This document shows, piece by piece, positions 12,201 through 64,000 of a DNA stretch of 64,000 nt (position 1 is its first letter; each line of letters begins with the position of its first letter). This DNA is from Lepisosteus oculatus (Eukaryota; Chordata; Actinopteri; Semionotiformes; Lepisosteidae): the NCBI RefSeq assembly GCF_040954835.1, contig NC_090703.1, forward strand, positions 8,365,001-8,429,000, read 5' to 3'. The position numbers were made by a program, and so were the translations under genes. The notes under the pieces are model-generated. The model was not told the origin of the DNA. It made no database searches and worked only from the letters and a program-made list of their open reading frames with translations.

Positions 12201-15200
12201 CCTCGTAGAGCCCTTGTCTGAAGAGGCCATTATTGACATCAAGCCTGAGCCTGACGATGACCTCATCGATGAGGACCTGAGGTTTGCGGGAGACGCGGCT
12301 TCCTCCGCGGGCCTGCGGAAGAGACCCCTGGTCACCTTGACCTACAGCTCTGGTCGACCCACAGCAGAGCCTTCCAGGCCTCCGCCGGGCAGCCAGCAAT
12401 CTGCCAGCATGTCGGACAGCAGCTCGCAGCCTGCCGGTCGAGCAGACGAAGGCAGGCCGTGCAGCTACAGGCCTGCAGAGGCGCTTGGACCCACAGAAAC
12501 ATCCCTAGGACTCTACAGCAGGCTGCAGGACAGCAGTGGACAGAGCATCAGATCAGCCAAGTTACACATCAACAGAGCTCCCAGAGAAGTGAGTAGGAGT
12601 TATTGAGAAATACCTATTGCAAGAATTTGTTTCCCCTTCTAAAGCTCAGACTGAGCCATATAAGTTTGTCCTGGTAATGGCTTCTTTTTCTCTGTGTGCT
12701 ATGAAGCATATAACTAATTTTCTTGTCTCTAACTTAGGATTTTTTTACATTACGGTTTTTCTTTTTATTTTTTTTCGGAGAAGGGGGCATAGTATGATAA
12801 CTGAATTAACTGGTATTTTAAAAGTTGGTTTCCCCATTGAGAAACCTGTCTGTTACATCTTCTGTTCACGCCAGTGGGTGCAGTGGGTTGAGTCAGCGGG
12901 CAGTAAGAAGGATTTACTTCCCTGGTCTTTCTAAAGGAGGACATGTCTTGGAAGAGGAAGGCTCCGGTGGTGAGCTCTATTGTCCGAGTGAGTAAGACCG
13001 CGGAGGAAGACCTGGACAGCGATGAGCAAGAGGAAGAGGAAGAAGAGAACTATGGTGCACGGAGTGGCGGCCTCTCCAGCAGCGTCTCCCTGCCTTCTAA
13101 ACCCGAGCGAAGGTGCTGCATGCCTCGCCACTACTTGCACAGGGCTTGGACCCGGCTTGCTGTCTTTCTGAGATCCGAACACTAATAGATCTGTACAGCA
13201 CAGTTCATTCACTCATCCCCGTTCCTTTGCATGAAACATAAAACATCACACACCTCTGGGGTTGCTTGTGAGTACTGGAGACCCTTGTCTCATGAATCCA
13301 TTCACGAGGATCACAAACATCTGTGTTATCCTCCATTACTACACAATATTCGTTTCTCTCCATGTGCTGTGCAATGTAAGATTATACGTATATTTGCGTG
13401 TAGAAAACATACTAGAGCCAGTGTGAGCTTCAGTTTGGCCACTGAAGAGTCTGCCTTGAGCAGTTCTTCTAGCTATCCTAGCCCACCTGGTTTGAAGCGA
13501 ACTGTGGGGTCTAAAGCTGTGTTTCTGTTTTATTTCAGGCCTACTCTTCCACCCTCAAAGCAAGCAAATAAGAATCTGATTTTAAAAGCCATTTCTGAGG
13601 CCCAGGAGTCTGTCTCTAAAACGACTAATTATCCTACAGGTAACAGATATGATGTGTATACTGTGTGTTCTAGGCAACCGAGGTTCAGAAAGCTTCTGTT
13701 TCATTGCAGAATTATAGAGAAACTGCAGTGTGCAGTAATTATTAGGACAACTAAAAAATGATTTTGCGGTCTTTGAACCATGTTCATGTAACCCTTAGCC
13801 AAAGCACCAGTGTGTAAGGGATTGTACCACAGATATGTGCTTTCCTTCTATGACTTTATACACCGCCATCTGTGGCACCACCATCCCTGTACCTCAAATG
13901 AGCAAACTAAATGCCCCAGGTTCAAGTTTGAAGGGCATCTCTCTATCTGGCATTGGGATGTTTTGTGTCATTCCTCTCGGAAAGAAACGAACATGAAACC
14001 CAAAATTAGACCCAAACTCTGGTTATCTGTAACGAGTCAGGTCCTTTGACCAGCCTTTTTCTGCTGTTGCTCCATCCTGTTGCAGCAGCAGCCCCCCAGA
14101 GGCAGATGGTCCCTGTAGCCCCCCGGACTCGCTCTGCCAGTGAAGACATGGGTGCAGCTGTCCAGCAGGTCCAGGAGTCCCTTCGGTCTGCGGAGTTCTC
14201 ACTCCAGACACGAGCCCCCATGGAAACCGTTTCAGAGAGACGGCCAGGTTGGTGGTCTTGACTTCTTAAATATCTTCTCCCGCATTAACCTCCAACACTT
14301 ACCTGCGGGATTCCAGTGCCCGGTAATTCAGATGAACATGGCTGCTCATCATTGTTACCCAGCATTCCTTTTCGTTTGATAAAAACTAAAATGGCGGAAG
14401 ATATAGGCACCAGGGACTTTTCTTGGGTTTGCTGTGGTCTCAAGAGTTTACAGTACATTCCACTTAGTTTTACTTGCTTTACAAGATCCTTTGATCTTCT
14501 AGTGCAGACAAGGTCTTTGGGTTCCCGGCTTCAGCCTGACACACAAGAAGAAAGTCTGAGAAGACTTCAAGGTCAGTGATGAGAATTGATCATACCAGGG
14601 AGGGAGCTTTATATGCATTGAGCTGCATCGTATAACAAACAAACTGGTCTTTTTCTTAATTTGTGTACATATAGGTTATTAATTTGTGCCGTTGGTTGCT
14701 TGCAGTGTAAAGCAAGACCTTTTCTTAGATGATTGAACACTTGTGTTTGATAAGACATGAGGATTGCATGTGTATGGTGCTGATGGCTGTGTTTGTGCAC
14801 CAGCTGGGGTGTCTGAGATGTCAGCGGTGAAGCCCAATGACACCCGCTCCTTCATCTTGAAGAGGTCTCAGCTCGAAGATGTGGGGTCAGTCAGGAGCAG
14901 GCTTGGCACCTTGGTGCCTGTGGAGTTCAAAGAGGTGTCCACTAGCGTGGCGCAGACGAGGTATTTACAACTCTGAGATTTTGAGTTTTCACTGAATGCA
15001 GTTAAATACTTGCACAGAAAGCAAAATGCAATACATGGCTGTCAACTTGAATCACAGTGGTTCTGCTCTTGGAAACACCTGGTGTACACTAAATGTCTTT
15101 TTTTAATGAAAATGTTTTAGGCTTTGTTTTGGAATTTTGTTAAAGCAATTTGAATATGTGAAATGAAAAACCTGGTTTATGCAATTACAAGGTATAAATG

Positions 15201-17827
15201 ACTCGTATTTATTTTTGAGAGACCTTGCTATTGAGCTGATACTGCTGTATAACAGTGGTGATCTTTTCATCCACTCTTGTGCACTCCTTGTACTTTTTTC
15301 TTCCTACTGCAGGGATGCATCTGAGCCTAGACACTGTCCGAGCCCTAAATTTATTGTGACATTGGACGGGGTTCCCAGTCCCCAGGGATACATGGACGAG
15401 GAGGACAGGGACGCCGAGGACACTGTCTTAAAGGAAAATGTAAAAATAATTAAGAGCAAGTTGTCAGCGAGACAACTGGATAGGAAACCCAAGATGAATG
15501 TGCACCAGCGACTTGAACGTGAATTGGATTATTCTGATGGTAAAAATAACTATCTTTATCCACCATAACTATTTTACCATTTGAGAATATTAGGAATATA
15601 AATACGAATAGTTCTATGTCTAGAGGAATCTTAATTTAAAGATTATTGAAATGATGTCATGTACATGTGTCATGAATAGTAATTGTAACTTGTATAGATT
15701 TCTTAGCTTTTTTGTTAGTTCCACTTAAATAATTATACTCTTTTAATAAGAGGTGTTAGCATCCCGTACACAAACGGCATAATTGCAGACATCATTTACA
15801 TTTCCTTTTAAATATACATTGAGCATCGTAAGCATATCTTTATCTGTGTAACATTTGTATATATAAAGAATAACTTTCTTATCGATCACCGGCGGTTTAA
15901 TGTTTACCCACCCGATTTAGAGTCACCAGTTTTGTGTTTTTCGTGTCTGGGCTGTGAACCCTGCAGCCGCACACGGGAAAAGGAGGAAGTGTAGACACTC
16001 CTCTGACCCGCCCACCTTCAGGCCACTCCACTTGTAGCACCTTGCTGGCTGTCCAGCCCCTTGCAGGAGGCTCAGCCCTTAATGGAGGAGAGGAGAATCC
16101 CTCTGGAACAACACCTCGACTGTGGAAGAATTCTTGAAGCCACAGGGGTCTTGGAATCCGAGAGTCCTGGCTGACTATTCCCATCTTACCCTGGTTACAG
16201 TCGGCCAGTGACTTGACTAGACACCGAGATGATCGAACCTAACCTCCATAGGGGCGAGAGCCTTCACCAGTGGAGACAACTTGGAAGCCTGTTTAAATGA
16301 CCTCTCCACGTAGAGATAAGGTCGTTTTTGTGCCTTTTCAAAATGTTGTCAAAATTTCTCTGTAGATGAAGGGGAAACGGATGTCGTCCCCATTAAACGG
16401 CAGAAGGTCCTGGAACGTTGCAAGTATTGGCCAGTCTGCAAAAGCGGGGCTGAGTGTGTGTACCATCACCCCACCACATTGTGCAAGTAAGCTGGAGAGT
16501 AAAGCCATACCCCGATTGTCGTGCTCTTGCTAGTACTTGGCCTGATCTTTCCAACACACAGTTGTTTTTTCCAGATATGTAACTCCATTATCAATTAATA
16601 CTTTCATAGGTTATTTTCAGTTAATGCTTTCAAAAATATGTTTATTAAAGTGTTTTAATATTAATTTACTAAGCCTTCATGGTATGCCTTTGCTTCAGAA
16701 ATGTAGATCAACTAAACAAAACCACAAAAGGCACTTTCTGCTTTAAAACTGGCTTTAAAATTCAAAAATGGCTTTCTACATACTCTGGAATGCTTTTAGG
16801 ACGTAAAACCCAAATATACATGAGGAATTAGTCTTAACATCTTATGATTCATTTTTTTCTACTCTTTTATCCTTTGCAGAACCTTTCCCAGTTGCAAGTT
16901 TGGTGACAAATGTTTATTTGTTCATCCAAATTGTAAATATGATGCCAAGTGCACCAAAGCAGACTGTCCGTATACTCATGCCAGCAGGAGAGGCCCAGCT
17001 CTGCCAGTGAAGCCAGGTAAGATTATTCTTTGCTTGGGGAGGCTTTAGATTAAAGGGCCAAACCCTTGACTCATGGGGCTCAGATTATTTTAGAATTAAA
17101 AAAACACCCCCTGTCATCAGTCAGAATCTCTGTTAGCTTTGAATCTTAGTTTGCTTTTGACTTTTACAGGTGTGAGAACGGTTCGTTATTATTTGTACTC
17201 TTGCAAAGCTCATGGTCTCTCTTCTCGGTTTATGTTGCTCGAAATGCAAAGAGAAATTCTGTATGAATGGCCGAGCGTCTCTTGTTTTTCAGTGCCTCAG
17301 TCATCTGGCAACATCTGTCGTTTTTTCCCGGACTGCAGGAAGTTGGATTGCCAGTTTTACCACCCTAAAGTAAGAAATGTTTTACCCTATAAGAATTTCT
17401 ATGTTCCTCTGTAAGGTGGAGAACTCTTCTACATGGTACCAAATGTTGCCCCTGTAATTTATTTTCTTGATTTTGCAGCCATGTCGATTTACAACCCAGT
17501 GTAAACGTCCAGACTGTAATTTTTACCATCCATCTGTTTCATTACCTCCAAGACACGCACTGAAATGGACAAAAGCCCAAAACAGGTATTTCACTTTTTA
17601 ATCTGCTTTGTAGATGATTAACCTCAGGCCATTTTAAAAATGCATAATCTCAACAATTGTGACTGTAAAAAAAGAACATTGACACTTTCCCAATTGCCAG
17701 TAACTTTAGGTCAGTTCATTAAAGAATATCTCATCATTTCCACTACCAGACGTATTATCAAATTTGTTGATTTGAACTTTACTTTATTCTATACTTACAT
17801 ATTTATCTTTTTCTTCCCATCAGTTAA
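9245..17827 (+). CDS. zc3h14: ZC3H14, nuclear poly(A)-binding CCCH zinc-finger protein (complete, 17 coding exons)
   Basis: ZC3H14 (Nab2 orthologue) binds poly(A) RNA in nuclear speckles and helps control tail length and mRNA quality. The assembled protein is 737 aa, essentially the length of the human long isoform. Domains in order: N-terminal PWI-like fold (residues 1-78, MEIGTEISKKIR start), an acidic/sumoylation-like IDIKPEPDDDLIDED segment in exon 6, a KRK basic cluster in exon 7, the conserved PPSKQANKNLILKAISEAQE block in exon 8, SPKFIVTLDGVPSP in exon 12, and five C-terminal CCCH fingers in exons 13-16 (CX5CX5CX3H twice, then CX5CX4CX3H three times). All exon phases close. The ATG has strong context (A at -3, G at +4). 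Introns of 300 bp or more: 4 holds two SINEs; 12 contains an unexplained GC-rich block (about 15890-16330); others show nothing notable. Confidence 0.96.
9881..9923 (+). CDS. zc3h14: ZC3H14 coding exon 2
   Basis: Encodes AAIKGKLQELGAYV and the first base of D27. Acceptor TTTTCCAG, donor GTAAGT. Confidence 0.95.
10144..10258 (+). CDS. zc3h14: ZC3H14 coding exon 3
   Basis: Encodes DEELPDYIMVMVANKKNAQ onward to NNTIKFTIW, the core of the PWI-like fold. Acceptor TTCATTAG, donor TTTG|GTAGGT, phase 2. Confidence 0.95.
10404..10444 (+). CDS. zc3h14: ZC3H14 coding exon 4
   Basis: Encodes LHGVLEKLRSVAV and ends the folded N-terminal domain. Donor GTTG|GTAAGT, phase 1. Confidence 0.95.
10612..11108 (+). 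repeat. 5S rRNA-derived SINE, copy B (3' truncated)
   Basis: Lies in ZC3H14 intron 4. The head has AGCTCAGCAGGTGTGAGCCT and CTCCTGGGAAAGCTAAGGTT; the body has 'ggatgagacgtaaaactgag' and 'cccactgagagctgatgtg'. The usual 3' end is shortened to 'ccccattgcctgtgctatat' and runs directly into the tRNA-type SINE that follows. Confidence 0.8.
11112..11410 (+). repeat. tRNA-derived SINE family 1, copy 1
   Basis: The tRNA-like head has an A-box-like TGTGGCTAAGGAT and a B-box GGTTCAAATCC at 11170-11180. The body reads 'gggcccctgagcaaggccct' and 'gaccccaagcttctctctcc', and the tail 'aataaagtgatcttttctta'. Two more copies lie in EML5 introns on the minus strand (22018-22300 and 36812-37091). Confidence 0.8.
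11550..11754 (+). CDS. zc3h14: ZC3H14 coding exon 5
   Basis: Encodes EPSVLKPQLACTDASAE through DSWVSTSSSQEHQVSSG. This is a low-complexity linker; the VSTSS(S)QE part matches the human protein. Phase 2 donor GGCAG|GTAGGA. Confidence 0.92.
12153..12588 (+). CDS. zc3h14: ZC3H14 coding exon 6
   Basis: Encodes RSTERNVPRLMSTVKPLVEP, then IIDIKPEPDDDLIDEDLRF and PLVTLTYSSGRP, all aligned with the vertebrate protein. The rest is a poorly conserved Ser/Pro/Gln-rich linker. Acceptor CGTTACAG, donor AGAGAA|GTGAGT, phase 0. Confidence 0.93.
12937..13112 (+). CDS. zc3h14: ZC3H14 coding exon 7
   Basis: Encodes EDMSWKRKAPVVSSIVRV, an acidic run EEEEEENYGARSG, and SLPSKPERR. The KRK cluster sits where the nuclear localisation signal is expected. 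Acceptor TTTCTAAAG; phase 2 donor CGAAG|GTGCTG. Confidence 0.93.
13539..13639 (+). CDS. zc3h14: ZC3H14 coding exon 8
   Basis: Encodes PTLPPSKQANKNLILKAI then SEAQESVSKTTNYPT, nearly invariant with human. Phase 1 donor ACAG|GTAACA. Confidence 0.95.
14086..14247 (+). CDS. zc3h14: ZC3H14 coding exon 9 (triple NAG acceptor)
   Basis: Encodes AAPQRQMVPVAPRTRSASED and a variable Gln/Ser-rich stretch to SERRP. Three in-frame AGs follow each other (14084-14085, 14087-14088, 14090-14091), so the start may be 14086, 14089 or 14092; I used the first. Donor GGCCAG|GTTGGT, phase 1. Confidence 0.88.
14503..14571 (+). CDS. zc3h14: ZC3H14 coding exon 10
   Basis: Encodes VQTRSLGSRLQPDTQEESLR and ends RLQ plus one base. 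I chose the acceptor TTCTAG at 14501-14502: the nearby GTGCAG site would shift the frame into a stop. Donor TCAAG|GTCAGT. Conservation is low, so the exon could be alternative. Confidence 0.75.
14804..14960 (+). CDS. zc3h14: ZC3H14 coding exon 11
   Basis: Encodes AGVSEMSAVKPNDTRSFILK onward to EVSTSVAQT. DTRSFILK matches the human protein. Phase 2 donor ACGAG|GTATTT. Confidence 0.9.
15313..15539 (+). CDS. zc3h14: ZC3H14 coding exon 12
   Basis: Encodes RDASEPRHCPSPKFIVTLDG, VPSPQGYMDEEDRD, then a Lys-rich segment to LERELDYSD. PKFIVTLDGVPSP is a family hallmark. Phase 1 donor GATG|GTAAAA. Confidence 0.94.
16366..16486 (+). CDS. zc3h14: ZC3H14 coding exon 13 (CCCH finger 1)
   Basis: Encodes DEGETDVVPIKRQKVLER then finger 1, CKYWPVCKSGAECVYHH, with spacing CX5CX5CX3H. 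The last Cys begins finger 2. Phase 2 donor GCAA|GTAAGC. Confidence 0.95.
16880..17016 (+). CDS. zc3h14: ZC3H14 coding exon 14 (CCCH fingers 2 and 3)
   Basis: Finger 2 is CKTFPSCKFGDKCLFVH (its first Cys comes from exon 13); finger 3 is CKYDAKCTKADCPYTH. A short RRGPALPVKP linker follows. Donor CCAG|GTAAGA, phase 1. Confidence 0.95.
17293..17369 (+). CDS. zc3h14: ZC3H14 coding exon 15 (CCCH finger 4)
   Basis: Finger 4 is CRFFPDCRKLDCQFYH, CX5CX4CX3H. Phase 0 donor CCTAAA|GTAAGA. Confidence 0.95.
17479..17585 (+). CDS. zc3h14: ZC3H14 coding exon 16 (CCCH finger 5)
   Basis: Finger 5 is CRFTTQCKRPDCNFYH, followed by the conserved PPRHALKW motif and TKAQN. Phase 2 donor AACAG|GTATTT. Confidence 0.95.
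17824..17827 (+). CDS. zc3h14: ZC3H14 terminal coding exon (4 coding nt)
   Basis: After the acceptor CCCATCAG a single T completes AGT (Ser737), and TAA at 17825-17827 stops translation. This gives a C-terminus KAQNS, comparable with the human PQTSE end. Confidence 0.85.
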
Positions 17828-18205
17828 AGATCATGTGGCATGGACAGTCCTCCCTCGACAACAGCGCTGAAGAAAACGTGGTTTCTGAATTTTTGTTTAT
17901 TTCTAATTTCATTCTGGGTCCCAGGTTTTTAGCATAAAAAGATTCCAAACTTTGTGATCTGTTTTTTTTTTAAAGAAGATTTATCCGTTTTTGTAAACTA
18001 AATTCTCAAAAACGTGCATTATAACTGTACTGTATAGAAGTTGACTTCTGTTTTCAGTCACTTTGTCATGTTGCTTCATTGAAGGTCTTATGACTTTTCC
18101 AAGCGCCTGAAGTGTTTTCTTTAACCATAATTATATGAATTGACTCATTGACTTCCCCGCACTACAAGTGGTTTCAGCAATATTAAACTTTGAACTTTTC
18201 CTTTT
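17828..18205 (+). other. zc3h14: ZC3H14 3'UTR with ATTAAA poly(A) signal
   Basis: Noncoding A/T-rich sequence after the stop. The hexamer ATTAAA at 18182-18187 is the best poly(A) signal before the opposing EML5 transcript end. The exact 3' end is inferred. Confidence 0.5.
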
Positions 18206-18237
18206 AAAAATAATCTAAAAAAAATATCCGAAAATGA

Positions 18238-18243
18238 TTTATT
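18238..18243 (-). terminator. eml5: Candidate EML5 poly(A) signal AATAAA
   Basis: TTTATT on the plus strand gives AATAAA on the EML5 strand, about 1.3 kb after the EML5 stop. A second AATAAA at 18940-18945 could give a shorter 3'UTR. Confidence 0.45.
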
Positions 18244-19525
18244 AAAATTTTTTTAAGAAACATTTCACAAAAAATATACAAAAGAATGTCTTTACAAATT
18301 ATACATATTGATATCAGGAAAACTAATATTCAGTAGCACTGAACCTTGTACCTATGAAACTTATGTACAAAATAATGATAATCAGGAAAAAAACATTTTT
18401 GCACTTAGACGGATTCTCAGTTCAGTAAGACATTCCTGTTGAGCAAGATTAGAGCTGTTATGGTTTTTTGTGTAAAAAATAGCTACAGTACAATACCTCA
18501 GTTTTCCATTGATATGATTTTAGAAAACGTTTTAGCAGCACACTTAAAATAGTGATCCAGGGAGAAGGAAAACAAGTGCAGTAAAAGCCAAAGTTCTGAT
18601 TTTTTTTTTCTTTTGGTTCAAAGGGATTGTCTGTTCTTAGTTCATTAAAGCCATGCGCGCGCCCACACAAACAGACACGCACATACACACACAGTGAATA
18701 TGTACATAGGTATCAGATCATTTGCACAAGTCAGTGCTACGTTATGGTTGACAGGATCACATTTTTAAGTTATTAACACAATATTCTTGGGTTAAAATGG
18801 TAAACAGCACAATTACGTTAACAAACCATCAGGGTTACCACAGTGATTGGTACAAGTATATAGTGCATAGTATGCTTTGGCATGCTGACATCCAGGACAT
18901 AATTCGGATGGTACATTCAGGAAGAAGGCCTCGGGATACTTTATTTTCCTCATTCAAACACTCATTAGCAAACAAAAAATCTCAAAATATAAAAACCAAC
19001 CTGAAATGTTTCACCTAAGCCTTACAGATGTTCCAAAAAAGAAAACAGTTCATTTAAGGCTCAACATGTTTGCTACACCTATGAAAAATGGCATTTTACA
19101 ATCTGCATCTATCTCACTGGTACAATCCTGCCCCCCAAAAAATATCAAAAACTTTAAAGAAAACTTTTTTTTAATTAAAAGAAGGTGAAGCTGGTGGCTA
19201 TTTTAGAGTCCTCATGATTGAATGAAAGGCTCTCCTTGTGTACCACAGAAAAAGAAGGTTGTGTCTGATGCACAGGAATTGGGTTCATGGAGGTGTACTG
19301 TATGTTGTAGCATCTCAGACACACACCTCTCGTACCTTTTTTTGAAAAAGTGGATCTTGGGCAGTGAGTAAGTTGAGTTACATTGTTCTAGCTGCCAGAC
19401 TCTCATTTGCCTTTTTTAAAAAAAAAAAACCATGCAGTTGTCCTGAAGGAGGACGTCTCTCACAGCTCCCCTCCTCCTGGGTCATGCTGACATCTCCCCA
19501 TGCTGCCCCTGTGCAAGGACCGCCT
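18244..19525 (-). other. eml5: EML5 3'UTR (inferred)
   Basis: About 1.3 kb between the EML5 stop and its distal poly(A) signal. It is A/T-rich, holds a short CA/GT-rich tract near 18658-18700, and shows no supported open frame. Confidence 0.5.

Positions 19526-64000
<44,475 letters not shown>

Noticed and set aside
18640..18700. Possible EML5 last exon reading LFVW on the minus strand
   Set aside because: It comes from a GT-rich tract with no acceptor AG; the exon at 19526-19562 has an acceptor, the phase and the full C-terminal match.

Overview
The window comes from a vertebrate nuclear genome, most likely a ray-finned fish. The evidence is intron-split genes with slowly evolving vertebrate orthologues, plus fish-type repeats: 5S rRNA-derived SINEs, tRNA-derived SINEs, CR1-like LINE tails and TTAA-flanked T2/Kolobok-like elements. 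The very high similarity to the human proteins hints at a slowly evolving lineage such as gar, bowfin or sturgeon, but that is a guess.

Three protein genes are present. (1) Positions 1-6325, minus strand: the first coding exon of BRF1 (RNA polymerase III factor TFIIIB subunit, zinc ribbon) and part of its first intron; the rest of the gene lies off the left end. (2) Positions 9245-17827, plus strand: complete ZC3H14, a nuclear poly(A)-binding CCCH protein. I assembled it as 17 coding exons, 2214 nt, 737 aa, with all phases closing. (3) Positions 19526-63566, minus strand: nearly all of EML5, a microtubule-associated protein with three HELP/WD modules. I assembled 39 coding exons, 5445 nt, 1814 aa plus stop; only about the first 150 residues lie beyond the right end. 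BRF1 and ZC3H14 are head to head across a 2.9 kb promoter interval. ZC3H14 and EML5 are tail to tail, with candidate poly(A) signals only about 50 bp apart.

The introns carry nearly all the other structure. There are four 5S-derived SINEs and one diverged relative, three copies of a tRNA-SINE family, several copies of a second tRNA-SINE family, two LINE tail fragments, two TTAA-flanked elements (one sitting inside a SINE), a short terminal-inverted-repeat element, a Penelope-like palindrome, a long hairpin, and several tandem repeats. Points of interest in the genes are a GC-AG intron, a 21-nt microexon and a triple NAG acceptor. I found no operon-like, phage, CRISPR or otherwise novel gene system; this is an ordinary vertebrate locus, and the interest lies in its repeats and splicing details.
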